Positions 36,189 to 45,491 of a stretch of DNA of 64,000 nt are shown in pieces. The notes beneath the pieces were generated by a model. It saw only the letters and a list, made by a program, of their open reading frames with translations. It ran no database searches and was not told where the DNA came from. The stretch is from contig NZ_ALJF01000010.1 of the NCBI RefSeq assembly GCF_000300855.1, forward strand, positions 62,001-126,000, in the 5' to 3' direction. Numbering within the stretch: the stretch's first letter is position 1; every line of letters begins with the position of its first letter. This DNA comes from Agrobacterium albertimagni AOL15 (GTDB lineage: Bacteria; Pseudomonadota; Alphaproteobacteria; Rhizobiales; Rhizobiaceae). Position numbers and translations under genes: made by a program.

Positions 36189-37487
36189 TCAAACGCCAAG
36201 TTTGTCGCGCAGGCCGTAATACCACGCGCCCAGTGCGGTGAACGGCACGCGGAACATGCGCCCACCGGGGAAGGGATAGGCCTGCAGCGACGACCAGACG
36301 TCGAAGCGGCTCATCTGACCATGCACGGCCTCGCCGAGGATCTTGCCGAGCAGATGCGTGGTGGTCACGCCATGGCCGCTGTCGCCATGCGAGAAGTAGA
36401 CGGTGTCGGACAGCTTGCCCATATGCGGGATGCGCGTCAGCGTCAGCGCGAAATTGCCGCTCCAGGCATAGTCGATCTTCACGTCCTTCAGCTGCGGGAA
36501 GGTCTTCAGCATGTTCGGGCGGATGACGCCCGTCAGGTTCTTCGGATCCTGGCCGCCATAGCCAATGCCGCCGCCATAGAGCAGGCGGTTGTCGGCGGTG
36601 CGGCGGTAGTAATCGAGCACGTAATTGGCATCCTCGACGCAGTAATTGGCCGGCAGCAGTTCCTCGATCAGCTTGGCGTCGAGCGGCTCCGTCGCCATCA
36701 CCTGGCTGGAAACCGGCATCATCTTCTCGGTCACCTTCGGCGCGATGCCGGCCATATAGGCATTGCCGCAGACGAGGATGTGCTTGGCCCGGACGATCCC
36801 GCCTTCGGTGCACACGAAGGGCTGCGGGCCGGTGTCGAGATGCACGACCTTCGACTTTTCGAAGATCTTGGCGCCGAGGCTCTCGGCCGCTGCCGCCTCG
36901 CCGAGCACCAGATCGAGCGGATGGATGTGGCCGCCGTGACGGTCGATCATGCCGCCGACATAACGGTCGGTCTTGGCATATTTCGAAACTTCAGCCTTGG
37001 AGACCATCTCCAGCCCGTCATGGCCATGCTTCATCCAGTTTGCCCGGACGTCCGCCATCTCCTTGACCTGCTTGTCGGTGAAGGCTGCGAAGAAGCCGCC
37101 GTTAACGAGGTCGCATTCGATCCCGTATTTGGCCACGCGCTCGCGGATGATCCGGCCTCCTTCGAGCGACATCTCACCGAGCCGATCTGCCTTCTCCTGG
37201 CCGTAGCGCTTGGCAATGGTCTCGAGATCGCGGCTATAGCCGTTGACGATCTGGCCGCCATTGCGGCCCGAGGCGCCGAAGCCGATGCGATCGGCTTCGA
37301 GCACGATCACGGCATAGCCCTTTTCCGAAAGCTCGAGTGCCGCCGAAATGCCGGTAAAGCCGGCGCCTATGATGCAGATGTCGGCCGTGTGCTGGCCATC
37401 AAGCTTCGGGCGCACGCGCTTGTCGCGCGCAGAGGCTGCATAATAGGTGGCCGCATGGCCGGGATTGGGTCCGATCGACTTCGTCAT
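36189..37487 (-). CDS. puuB: Gamma-glutamylputrescine oxidase-like FAD oxidoreductase
   Basis: A 432-aa FAD enzyme of the DAO family. ADICIIGAGFTGISAALELSEKG holds the FAD fold near residue 38, ASGRNGGQIVNGYS follows, and the late HGDSGHGVTTTHLLGKILGE closes the FAD site. These segments match PuuB, which oxidises gamma-glutamyl-putrescine to the aldehyde. It is 9 bp after a glutamine-synthetase-like gene (PuuA) and 11 bp before the amidase, so the three form one operon. ATG 37487 has GAGGTGAAGCC upstream. Confidence 0.9.
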   Translation of the reverse strand: MTKSIGPNPGHAATYYAASARDKRVRPKLDGQHTADICIIGAGFTGISAALELSEKGYAVIVLEADRIGFGASGRNGGQIVNGYSRDLETIAKRYGQEKADRLGEMSLEGGRIIRERVAKYGIECDLVNGGFFAAFTDKQVKEMADVRANWMKHGHDGLEMVSKAEVSKYAKTDRYVGGMIDRHGGHIHPLDLVLGEAAAAESLGAKIFEKSKVVHLDTGPQPFVCTEGGIVRAKHILVCGNAYMAGIAPKVTEKMMPVSSQVMATEPLDAKLIEELLPANYCVEDANYVLDYYRRTADNRLLYGGGIGYGGQDPKNLTGVIRPNMLKTFPQLKDVKIDYAWSGNFALTLTRIPHMGKLSDTVYFSHGDSGHGVTTTHLLGKILGEAVHGQMSRFDVWSSLQAYPFPGGRMFRVPFTALGAWYYGLRDKLGV

Positions 37488-37496
37488 GGCTTCACC

Positions 37497-38855
37497 TCAC
37501 ACGGTCCGGATATAGGCGTCGTATTCGACGTCGGTCACTCGCAGCGAGAACTCCGAGAGTTCCTGCTGCTTGCAGGCGGTATAAAGGCTTCGATATTTCG
37601 GCCCGAGCGCCGCATAGGCAAAGCTCGACTTGCCAAAGCGCTGAAGCGCATAGTCCCAGTTGGTCGGCAGGGGCTCGTGGTTGACGGCATGGTCGTCGCC
37701 GGAGATCGCGCCACCCGGCGAAAGCTTCTCCTTCATGCCGGCGAGCGCCGCCGACAGGATCATGGCGAGAACCAGATAAGGATTGGTGTCGGATCCGGCG
37801 ACGCGATGCTCGATGCGGGTCGCAGGCTTCGACGCGGTGATCACGCGCACGGCAGCCGAGCGGTTGTCGAAGCCCCAGGATGCATAGGTCGGCGCATGTT
37901 CAGAGGGGCGCAGGCGGCGATAGGAGTTCTGGTGCGGCGCAAAGATCGCCATGCTCTCGCCCATGCTTTCCAGGAGCCCACCGACCGAATGGAAGAGGGC
38001 GTCCGAGGGGCCATCCTCGCCGACATAAATGTTCTCGCCCTTTTCGTTCAGGATCGAGAAATGCACATGCATGCCGCTGCCGGCCTGGGTGCCATAGGGC
38101 TTGGCCATGAAGGTGGCGTCGAGTTCGCTGGCGCGCGCCACGCCCTTGACGATGCGCTTGAGCAATACCGCGTAGTCCGCAGCCGCCAGTGCATCCGGCA
38201 CGTGGTTGAGGTTGATCTCGTACTGACCGGGACCGTTTTCGCGCAACGTCGTATCGGCCGGCACCTTCTGGGCGCGGGCGGCCGTCGAAATGCCGTGGAA
38301 GACCTCTTCGAAGTCCTGCAGTTCCGAGATCGACAGAACCTGCGTCTGGCCGGTATGCCAGCGACCGTCGCGCGTGTTTGGCGGACGCACCGGGTCGAGC
38401 GCCGAGCGCACAGGATCGATGAGGTAGAATTCGAGTTCTGTGGCAACGACGGGCGTGAGCTTGGCCGCCGTGAAGCGTTTCAGCACATTGCCGAGCACCT
38501 GACGCGGATCGGCGTAGAAGCTCTCGCCTTCCTGTGTATGCATCTGCAGGAGAACCTGCGCCGTCGGGCGCGACAGCCAGGTCACGCGCGACAGCGTGCC
38601 GGGCACCGGGAAGCAGATGCCATCCGGATCGCCGGTTCCCTCGGCAAGGCCTGCGGCATTCACGTCGCGGCCCCAGACGTCGAGTGCATAGACCGAGCGC
38701 GGCATGGCCATGCCCTTGGTCAACACATCGATCGCGCGTTCCCGCGGGATCCACTTGCCGCGAGGCACGCCGTTCACGTCAATGACGAAGGCTTCAAGTA
38801 CTTCAATATCGGGATTTGCCGCGAAGAATTCGCGTGCCTCTTCGGCCATGTCCAT
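37497..38855 (-). CDS. puuA: Gamma-glutamylputrescine synthetase-like glutamine synthetase
   Basis: A 452-aa glutamine-synthetase-fold ligase. N-terminal EAFVIDVNGVPRGKWIPRERA is typical of PuuA/GlnA3 proteins; the ATP and metal-binding regions are seen in VVATELEFYLID, the GSGMHVHFSILNEKGEN stretch and RVAGSDTNPYLVLA. It ligates glutamate to putrescine, the first step of the Puu pathway. It leads the puuA-puuB-amidase operon. ATG 38855 is used, though ATG 38849 is equally plausible. The 240 bp upstream hold no other gene and presumably the operon promoter. Confidence 0.9.
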   Translation of the reverse strand: MDMAEEAREFFAANPDIEVLEAFVIDVNGVPRGKWIPRERAIDVLTKGMAMPRSVYALDVWGRDVNAAGLAEGTGDPDGICFPVPGTLSRVTWLSRPTAQVLLQMHTQEGESFYADPRQVLGNVLKRFTAAKLTPVVATELEFYLIDPVRSALDPVRPPNTRDGRWHTGQTQVLSISELQDFEEVFHGISTAARAQKVPADTTLRENGPGQYEINLNHVPDALAAADYAVLLKRIVKGVARASELDATFMAKPYGTQAGSGMHVHFSILNEKGENIYVGEDGPSDALFHSVGGLLESMGESMAIFAPHQNSYRRLRPSEHAPTYASWGFDNRSAAVRVITASKPATRIEHRVAGSDTNPYLVLAMILSAALAGMKEKLSPGGAISGDDHAVNHEPLPTNWDYALQRFGKSSFAYAALGPKYRSLYTACKQQELSEFSLRVTDVEYDAYIRTV

Positions 38856-39095
38856 GGATCACCGTGTGGCTGATGTCGATCGGGTTCGAAACGCGCGATA
38901 GTGCGCGAACGGATGCTGGTCCGCTAACGATAGACGCTTTTCGCGTTATGGATCAAACACCGGCGCATGCCACTGTCCGTCTTTTCCTGATCCCCTCGAC
39001 CGGCGGCGTTCTTGCAACGCGTGCTGCGTTCCGGCCTGTTTCCACCGCGAAACAATTTGATCAAATTATGCGAGACTGAGTACCATCTCGGCGCC

Positions 39096-39125
39096 AAAAA
39101 GGCTAGCCCCCTGGGGAGGGGCTAG
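39096..39125 (-). terminator. Terminator after the dadA-like gene
   Basis: Stem CTAGCCCC / GGGGCTAG around CTGGGGA-like loop sequence, followed on the minus strand by TTTTT. It lies just past the stop of the amino acid dehydrogenase gene. Confidence 0.75.
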
Positions 39126-39139
39126 AAAAGCTTGGGTTT

Positions 39140-40393
39140 TCAGGGGCGAAAACGCTCAGGGCTCCAGGCCTTTGCGTCGAGGAATGTCTTCTCCCCGTCC
39201 ATCATTTCGGCGATCAGACGACCCGTCACCGGACCGAGCGTTAGCCCGTGATGTGCATGCCCGAAGGCGAACCACATGCCCTCGTGGCGCGGAGCCTTGC
39301 CGATGACCGGCATCATGTCGGGCGTGCAGGGCCGTGCACCCATCCAGGGTTCGGCATCGAGCCGATCGGCCAGCGGGAAGATCTCGCGTGCCACCTTTTC
39401 CGCCCGGGCGAGCTGGACGGGCGACTTCGGCGCGTCTCGATTGGCAAATTCCGCACCTGTCGTCAGGCGGATGCCCTTTTCCATCGGTGCCAGGAAATAG
39501 CCGCGCTCGGCATCCATGGTCCAGTTGTTGAGGACGGCATTGCCTTCCGGCGCGTAATGCATGTGATAGCCGCGCTTGACGCCGAGCAGGAAGCGATAGC
39601 CGAACTTGCGGGTCACTTCCTCGGACCACGGCCCGAGTGCAAGCACCACATCGTAGCCTTCGACCATGCCGTCATCGGTCTTCACTTTCCAGCCGCGGCC
39701 GGAGGCACCGGTCTCAAGCGTCGTTGCATCGCCCTTGACGAAACGACCGCCAAGCGACTGGAAATATGCGAGGTAGGCCATCGTCAGCCGATGCGGACTG
39801 GTGACCGACCAGGGATCGTTCCACTTCAGCCCGCCAACGAAATCGCCCCGGATATGCGGCTCTTCCTTGGCCAGTTCCTCGCGGCTCAGCGCCCGGTAGC
39901 TGACGCCGTATTCGCGCGCCAGGCGCTCGGCCTCGGCCAATTCCGTGTCTCGTTTGCCGGTGGTGCGGAAGATCTCCATCCAGCCGTCCCGACGGATCAG
40001 ATGGTCGGCATTTGCGGCCTGGATAAGGTCCTGGTGTTCGGTGATCGAGTTTTCGATCAGTGGCGCGTAGGCGCGTGCAATCGCCTGATGCCGGCTCTTG
40101 TTCGAATGCCACCAGTAGCGTGACAGGAACGGCACGAGTTTCAGGATGGCGCTTGCATGATAATGCGCGTCGATCCGGTTGTTGAAGCCGTATCGGATCA
40201 GCATCCCGAGTTCCTGCGGGAAGCCATAGGGCACGACGCCCTCACGCTGGATCAGGCCCGCATTGCCGAAAGAGGTCTCCTCGCCGGCGCCGCGGCGGTC
40301 CACCAGCACCACCGAGCGCCCGCGACGGGCGAGATGGATGGCTGTGGAAACGCCGATAATGCCGGCGCCGAGCACGAGGGTAACCTTGGACAT
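39140..40393 (-). CDS. D-amino acid dehydrogenase-like FAD oxidoreductase
   Basis: A 417-aa DAO-family enzyme. The FAD fold KVTLVLGAGIIGVSTAIHLARRG is at the start, followed by DRRGAGEETSFGNAGLIQ; the late ARPCTPDMMPVIGKAPRHEGMWFAFGHAHHGLTLG contains the C-terminal FAD site. The pattern is DadA-like, oxidising D-amino acids to keto acids with electrons going to the respiratory chain. ATG 40393 is used in preference to the frame back to 40429. It has its own terminator and lies upstream of, not in, the puu operon. Confidence 0.88.
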   Translation of the reverse strand: MSKVTLVLGAGIIGVSTAIHLARRGRSVVLVDRRGAGEETSFGNAGLIQREGVVPYGFPQELGMLIRYGFNNRIDAHYHASAILKLVPFLSRYWWHSNKSRHQAIARAYAPLIENSITEHQDLIQAANADHLIRRDGWMEIFRTTGKRDTELAEAERLAREYGVSYRALSREELAKEEPHIRGDFVGGLKWNDPWSVTSPHRLTMAYLAYFQSLGGRFVKGDATTLETGASGRGWKVKTDDGMVEGYDVVLALGPWSEEVTRKFGYRFLLGVKRGYHMHYAPEGNAVLNNWTMDAERGYFLAPMEKGIRLTTGAEFANRDAPKSPVQLARAEKVAREIFPLADRLDAEPWMGARPCTPDMMPVIGKAPRHEGMWFAFGHAHHGLTLGPVTGRLIAEMMDGEKTFLDAKAWSPERFRP

Positions 40394-40558
40394 GTCAGTT
40401 GAATTCCTGAAGGTGGGATTGCTGGGCAAGGATGCATTTCAGCCTGTTGCGGCGCAAACGAAAAATCGCCGCATTTGCCGCAATCCTCAAAATCCTTGTC
40501 GATCCCGAATCATGCCATATCTCCAGTCGAAGCGAAGGCAGCCAACGAAGGGGACTTG

Positions 40559-40927
40559 ATGCGCCTGCTCATTCTTGGCTGCGCCTGGCTGATGGTCGGG
40601 ATCGGCGTCATCGGCATCTTCCTGCCGGTTCTGCCGACGACTCCCTTCATGATCCTCGCCGCTGCGCTCTTCGCGCGTTCCTCGCCCCGTTTCGAGCAGT
40701 GGCTGATCGACCATCCGCGCTATGGCCAGCCCCTCATCGACTGGCGTCGGGAGGGAGCGATTTCGCGCAGGGCCAAGATCGCCTCAGTGTCGGCGATGGC
40801 GGCAAGCTTCGGCATCGTGCTATTCTTCGGACCGCCGCAGATCTGGCTGAAGGCTCTGATCGGCCTCATCCTGCTTTGCTCTGCCGCCTTCGTGCTCACC
40901 CGGCCTGCGCCAGGGCGCCAAGGCTGA
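40559..40927 (+). CDS. YbaN/DUF454-family inner-membrane protein
   Basis: A 122-aa protein with an N-terminal hairpin of two membrane segments (LLILGCAWLMVGIGVIGIFLPVLPTTPFMILAAALFARSS in two parts) and two more near the end. The GVIGIFLPVLPTTPF block and the ARSSPRFEQWLIDHPRYG stretch are diagnostic of DUF454. The function is unknown. ATG 40559 follows AAGGGG. Its last 32 bp overlap the convergent EAL-protein gene on the other strand. Confidence 0.88.
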   Translation: MRLLILGCAWLMVGIGVIGIFLPVLPTTPFMILAAALFARSSPRFEQWLIDHPRYGQPLIDWRREGAISRRAKIASVSAMAASFGIVLFFGPPQIWLKALIGLILLCSAAFVLTRPAPGRQG

Positions 40928-43730
40928 CGTCATGGCCGCCGGAAAGCAGCGAGTGGGCGGCCGACAGAGCCTGGATCTGTCGAGCCGACTGCGGCCGGCC
41001 GAAGAGATAACCTTGTCCTTCTTCGCAGCCCATGGCCGCGAGCATTTCCGACTGCAGCGCATTTTCGACGCCCTCGCCGACCACCTTGAGCCCGAGACCA
41101 TGGGCGAGCGTCATGACAGCCTGAACGATGCTCTGGGTCGCAGGATCGCTGACCATCTCGCGGACGAAGGACTGATCGATCTTCAGCTTGTCGAGCGGCA
41201 GGCTGGAGATGTAGCTGAGCGATGAATAGCCTGTGCCGAAGTCGTCGAGCGCAATCGTCACGCCGAGATCGCGCAGCGCATCCAGTTTGGAGAAGAGCTC
41301 TTCGGAGCGCTCGACGAAGATGGATTCGGTGATTTCGACATGCAGCCGATGCGGCGCAAGGCCACTCGCAGCCAGCGCCGCACGGATGTCGGAAAGCAGA
41401 TCGCCGCGCAAAAACTGGACCGGAGAAATGTTGACGGCAACGCTCACATGCGAGGGCCAGCTCGTGGCGGCCTTGCAGGCCTCCCGGAACATGAACTGGC
41501 CGAGATCGCAGATGAAGCCGTTGGCTTCCGAGATGCTGATGAATTCTGCCGGCGATATCATGCCGAGTGTTGGATGCTGCCACCGCAAAAGCGCCTCGGC
41601 TCCCGCGAGCCGCCCGGAGGTGAGGGAGACCTGTGGCTGAAAGAGCAGGAAAAACTGGCCCTGATCGAGCCCGGTGCGCAACTCTGCTTCCAAAAGCCTT
41701 GAGCGAGCCCTGCGCAGCGTCGAGGCCGGGTCATAGGCCCGCCAGCCACTTCCTCCGACCCGCTTTGCATCTAAGAGCGCAAGTTCCGCCGCTTCCACCC
41801 ATTTCCCGGGGTGGCCGAGATTGTCCGAGCCGCTGCAGGCGCCGATGCGGGCGTTGAGTTCGATCTTGATCCCGTCGATGCCGAAGGGCGTGTCGAAGAG
41901 CGCGAGCAAGTCAGCCGCACTGTCGGCAAGCGCGTCCTCACCCTCGATGCCGGGGGTGGCAAAACAGAGAACGTCGCCCGCGAGCCGGGCGGTCAGCCCG
42001 TCGATGCCCGCATGGCGCCGCAGTCGGGCCGCGACGGCTTGCAGAACGCCGTCGCCCTTTTCCCGGCCGAGCATTTCATTGAGATGACCGAAGCGATGGC
42101 GGTCGATGGCAAAGACGGAAAAACCGCGCCCGGTGGCCGCCATCGCGTCGATCAGACCACGTCGGGTCAAAAGCCCTGTAAGGTCGTCGATCCGTGTCAT
42201 CTCTTCGAGCTTGGTCTCGTAGAGGCGGCGGGCCGTCACGTCCCGCAGGCTGATGCAGGTCACATGCGAGCCGACCGATGACAGCCCCTGGCCGCCACGG
42301 CTTTCGAAGGGCGAGATCGTGATAACGGCTTCGAGATGGCGCCGGCCCTTTCGGCCCGGAATATCGAGTGCAACGGTCTTGCTGTGAATCTGCTGGGGCT
42401 CTGTGATGTGGATCGCTTCAAGCGAGAGCAAAGCCTCGGTCAGGGCAGGGGGCGCGAACGCACTCAGATTGCTGCCGCGCACAACCGCTTCGTCGCGTTC
42501 GAGCACGCCGCTCAGGGTCTGGCTTGCATCGAGCAGGTTGCGCTTTTGATCAAGCACGATGACCGGGTCGATGCTGTCATTGATGATGCGTTTCAGGACA
42601 CGGCGAATGTCGCGGTTTTCCGTCACGGCGAGCTCTGCCAGCCATCCGCTCAGCCCCACCTTCTCGGCCATCAGCAAGAAAAAGCCGAAGGCGAACACCA
42701 GCCACAGGCTGGCGGTGTGGAAGACCAGGGCCTCGTGTTTGTAGAACAGGAATGAGACCGCCTCGGCAATCGTCAACAGGGCCGCGGATGCTGCGAGCGG
42801 CACGCCCAGGGACTGTCGGTGGAAGGTGAGGGTATAGGCAATGATCAGGGCCGCGAGCAGCAGGCCGATGGGTTTGGTGCGCAGCGGCCGCAGAATTCGG
42901 TCCTGAACCAGCGTCTCCGTCGCCATCACATGCAGCATCGGGCCGCTGAGGATACCATAGACGGGCACCGCAAACAGGTCCTTCAACTCCGTCGCATAGG
43001 CGCCGACCACAACCGACTTGCCATCGATGGCATCGCGTCCGATGGAGCCGGAGAGGATATCGGCGACCGAATAGGTGGGTACCGTTTCCGGTCGAATGGA
43101 GAAGTCGATCTCGAGCCTGCCGGTCCGAGCGTCGCTATAGCCGGCAAGGACTGCGGGCGCCGACTGCGTCGGGATGCCGTCGATTATCTCCGTCACCGGG
43201 AAGGAGCGCAGCAGGCCATCGTCATCCAGCGCAACATCGACCAGAGCCGGCCAGGAATGGTCCGCAAAGATCGGCAAAGGTGCAGTCACGGTCAGCGGAT
43301 CTGCCGATCTGGCACCGAACTGCTGGCGGAAAATCGGCAGGATGACACCGCCACCGGCCTCTTCGAGAGCTTTCGCAAGCCGCGAGTCGTGTTCCGGCTG
43401 GGAGGGCGTGCTGAAGTCGATATCGAGAAAGATGTCCTGAACACCGGCCGCCACCAGTCTGTCGATCAGCTCGGCATGCACGGCGCGCGGCCAGGGCCAG
43501 GTGCCAATCTCGGTCAGGCTTTTCTTGTCGATGGCAACGAATACGAAGTCGCCGCTGGCAGCCCTGGGAGCCGCAGCGGCACGATAGGCCATCAGATCGT
43601 TGTCGAGATGCTGCACCACCGACAAGGAGGGCAACAACAGCGGAAGCGCCATGATCACGGCGATCATGGCGACCCGAAGCGATACCAGCCGTGCCAGGAA
43701 ACCGGATGCCGGGCGAATGCTATCCGTCAT
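40896..43730 (-). CDS. CHASE2-PAS-GGDEF(degenerate)-EAL cyclic di-GMP protein
   Basis: A 944-aa membrane sensor. One membrane segment at ~18-38 is followed by a periplasmic CHASE2 domain (~45-300), three membrane segments (~300-380), a PAS-like region, a GGDEF domain and an EAL domain. The GGDEF motif is AGDVL at ~584, so cyclase activity is probably lost. The EAL domain keeps EALLRW (~711), NISPVQF, ITES, DDFGTGYSS (~827), KIDQSFV and GEGVEN, so phosphodiesterase activity is likely. It follows a FecR-domain gene by 39 bp, a pairing seen with CHASE2 sensors elsewhere. Confidence 0.92.
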   Translation of the reverse strand: MTDSIRPASGFLARLVSLRVAMIAVIMALPLLLPSLSVVQHLDNDLMAYRAAAAPRAASGDFVFVAIDKKSLTEIGTWPWPRAVHAELIDRLVAAGVQDIFLDIDFSTPSQPEHDSRLAKALEEAGGGVILPIFRQQFGARSADPLTVTAPLPIFADHSWPALVDVALDDDGLLRSFPVTEIIDGIPTQSAPAVLAGYSDARTGRLEIDFSIRPETVPTYSVADILSGSIGRDAIDGKSVVVGAYATELKDLFAVPVYGILSGPMLHVMATETLVQDRILRPLRTKPIGLLLAALIIAYTLTFHRQSLGVPLAASAALLTIAEAVSFLFYKHEALVFHTASLWLVFAFGFFLLMAEKVGLSGWLAELAVTENRDIRRVLKRIINDSIDPVIVLDQKRNLLDASQTLSGVLERDEAVVRGSNLSAFAPPALTEALLSLEAIHITEPQQIHSKTVALDIPGRKGRRHLEAVITISPFESRGGQGLSSVGSHVTCISLRDVTARRLYETKLEEMTRIDDLTGLLTRRGLIDAMAATGRGFSVFAIDRHRFGHLNEMLGREKGDGVLQAVAARLRRHAGIDGLTARLAGDVLCFATPGIEGEDALADSAADLLALFDTPFGIDGIKIELNARIGACSGSDNLGHPGKWVEAAELALLDAKRVGGSGWRAYDPASTLRRARSRLLEAELRTGLDQGQFFLLFQPQVSLTSGRLAGAEALLRWQHPTLGMISPAEFISISEANGFICDLGQFMFREACKAATSWPSHVSVAVNISPVQFLRGDLLSDIRAALAASGLAPHRLHVEITESIFVERSEELFSKLDALRDLGVTIALDDFGTGYSSLSYISSLPLDKLKIDQSFVREMVSDPATQSIVQAVMTLAHGLGLKVVGEGVENALQSEMLAAMGCEEGQGYLFGRPQSARQIQALSAAHSLLSGGHDVSLGALAQAG

Positions 43731-43769
43731 GCGCGCATCCTGGCGGTGGTGTGGCGAACGCTCTCATCA

Positions 43770-44705
43770 TCAGTCGCCGTTTCTGCCGCGGCCATTCCCG
43801 CCAGCGTTGCCGTTACCACCGCCGTTGCCGTTGCCGCCGGCATTGCCGTTGCCGCCAGCGTTTCCGTTTCCGCCGCCGTTGCCGTTCCCGCCGGCATTGC
43901 CGTTGCCACCAGCGTTGCCGTTTCCGCCAGCATTGCCATTGCCGCCGGCGTTGCCGTTCCCGCCACTGTTGCCGTTGCCGCCGGCACTGGCATTGCCCCC
44001 AGTATCCCTGTTGCCGCCAGCCGTGTCCTTGGACTTGCTCGCGCCCATGGCGCCCTTGGCTTCTTCGGGTCTCGATGTCGCCTTGTTCACGGCGCCGGCG
44101 GCCGGGACCTTGGCGTTCGAGGGCGCCACACGCGTAATCTGCGGCTTTCCGGAAAGACCGGCGACCGTCATCCCGGATGAGGTTACCTGGGCACCCTGGC
44201 CGGCACCGAGGTCGCTACGTTCACCGGTACTGAAACTGGTCACCTGGACCAGACCTCGGTCGACAGCGACGGCCGCGTTGGTTTTGCCGACCTTGACGGT
44301 GAATTGCGTACCCTTGACCACGGCTGCCAGAAACGGCGTCTGCACCGTTGTATGCGGTCGCTGCCGCTTTTCGATTTCAAGGCTGATCTCGCCCACCTGC
44401 TGGACCACTTCGGTCTTGCGACTCATGTCCTGGCCCCGGGTAATGATCGCGGCCAGCGTATTGGGCTGAAAGGCGATGCTTTCCTTACCGCGCACCAGCT
44501 GCAGTCGCCCCCGCGGCCCGGTCGAGATCCAGGCCTTGTTGGGCACCTCCATGCCTTTCTGCAGCGGAATCCAGGTCTTCTTGTCGACGGTGTAGGCGAC
44601 CTGTGCCGTCGCTTTCGCGGCCGTCCATGCCTCGCCCGCGGCCGATGCCGCTCCGGCAAGGCAGGTCAGGAAAAGACAAAGGATGGTTGAAACGATAAAG
44701 CGCAT
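43770..44705 (-). CDS. FecR-domain periplasmic protein with Gly/Asn repeat tail
   Basis: A 311-aa secreted protein. A signal peptide (1-23, ending GAASAAG) precedes a FecR-type domain (~45-160: WISTGPRGRLQLVRGKESIAFQPNT, then QTPFLAAVVKGTQFTVKVG). A linker follows, then ~85 residues of GGNGNA-type repeats ending RGRNGD. FecR domains on their own act as periplasmic or surface modules. The repeat tail is disordered and may be a ligand or adhesin-like spacer. ATG 44705 is preferred (GGGAG upstream). It precedes the CHASE2-EAL gene in one operon, so it may present a signal to CHASE2. Confidence 0.88.
   Translation of the reverse strand: MRFIVSTILCLFLTCLAGAASAAGEAWTAAKATAQVAYTVDKKTWIPLQKGMEVPNKAWISTGPRGRLQLVRGKESIAFQPNTLAAIITRGQDMSRKTEVVQQVGEISLEIEKRQRPHTTVQTPFLAAVVKGTQFTVKVGKTNAAVAVDRGLVQVTSFSTGERSDLGAGQGAQVTSSGMTVAGLSGKPQITRVAPSNAKVPAAGAVNKATSRPEEAKGAMGASKSKDTAGGNRDTGGNASAGGNGNSGGNGNAGGNGNAGGNGNAGGNGNAGGNGNGGGNGNAGGNGNAGGNGNGGGNGNAGGNGRGRNGD
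43788..43990 (-). repeat. 18-bp tandem repeats encoding (GGNGNA)n
   Basis: About 11 copies of an 18-bp unit (minus strand GGCGGCAACGGCAATGCC and variants) run through the 3' end of the FecR gene. Copies differ mainly by single bases and by Ala/Gly/Ser at the last position. The frame is kept, so copy number may vary between strains. Confidence 0.85.
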
Positions 44706-44978
44706 GATAGGTGCTCCCTTGAGCACCTAATTCAGCACGCGTTCCTTAAGATTCTTCTGAATTTGCTGTGCCGGTTTTATCAAACGCCTGTTTATTGGAC
44801 GGAAAACGCACGAAGCCTGACGTGCCCCGGTCGGCATGACCAGTTCAGATTGCACCGCCTATGTGGCTACCCGCCGCTCAGCGGCTGCGGCGAAGCTTGA
44901 TCGGCGGTCGCCCGGTTCTAGTTAGCGTAGGGCGAGTGATGTCGGCGCTTGCATCAACCGAACCCGAAAGGATTTCCC

Positions 44979-45311
44979 GTGCACACCGGAAAACAGGTTT
45001 CAGCCGCCAGAATGCTGCTCGGCATGACGCAAGAGCAGCTCGCCGAGCGCGCCGGCCTTTCTGTGTCAACGGTCGAGCGACTGGAGAACTCGGCTCCGGG
45101 CAGCGAGGATGAAGCGGGTGTGCTCGCTGGGGTGAGGGCGGCATTGGAGGATGCGGGCGTCACCTTCATTGATGAGCGGACAACAAGCGCTGCCGGTGGA
45201 TTTGGTGTCCGCCTGTCCGTACCCGCTTCCCAATCGCTCGATACCGACGACGACGAAACCGTCCAATATCCAGAGATGGCGAAGAACGGTCCATTCGGTG
45301 CCGGAGGCTGA
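44979..45311 (+). CDS. Small XRE-family regulator (110 aa)
   Basis: GTG 44979 is taken as the start (AAAGGA upstream) because it gives a normal XRE N-terminus; the frame back to 44949 lacks support. The helix-turn-helix is at ~4-50 (GKQVSAARMLLGMTQEQLAERAGLSVSTVERLENS). The C-terminal part (VTFIDE...GGFGVRLS) matches a common pattern of single-domain XRE regulators in Rhizobiales, where GGFGVRL(R) is frequent. The target is unknown; it precedes pseudoazurin by 180 bp on the same strand. Confidence 0.8.
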   Translation: MHTGKQVSAARMLLGMTQEQLAERAGLSVSTVERLENSAPGSEDEAGVLAGVRAALEDAGVTFIDERTTSAAGGFGVRLSVPASQSLDTDDDETVQYPEMAKNGPFGAGG

Positions 45312-45404
45312 AACGATCGTCCGTTAGCCGGGAGACCGGCCATGCCGCGCGGATTTCCTGGCCATCAGCGCGTGACCGCCGTCGTCTGATCTTCCTTCTG
45401 CCGA

Positions 45405-45418
45405 TTTGATTTTGCTCA
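45405..45418. promoter_or_regulatory. FNR/FixK-like box upstream of pseudoazurin
   Basis: TTGAT-TTTG-CTCAA differs from the TTGAT-N4-ATCAA consensus at one position. It lies 74 bp before the pseudoazurin start, a sensible distance for activation. Pseudoazurin genes are commonly controlled by FNR-type regulators such as FnrN, FixK or NnrR. Confidence 0.6.
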
Positions 45419-45491
45419 AAGAAGCGGTGCACAGCTCAGCATAAGTCTTCGGCAAGGGAATGCTGACGTTCCCGATTCAAGGAGACAGACA

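Noticed and set aside
43788-43990. Tandem repeats considered as a CRISPR array
   Set aside because: The units are contiguous 18-mers in frame with a coding gene and there are no unique spacers.
43691-44137. Plus-strand frame with Arg/His/Cys repeats opposite the FecR gene
   Set aside because: It is the antisense reading of the GGNGNA repeats.
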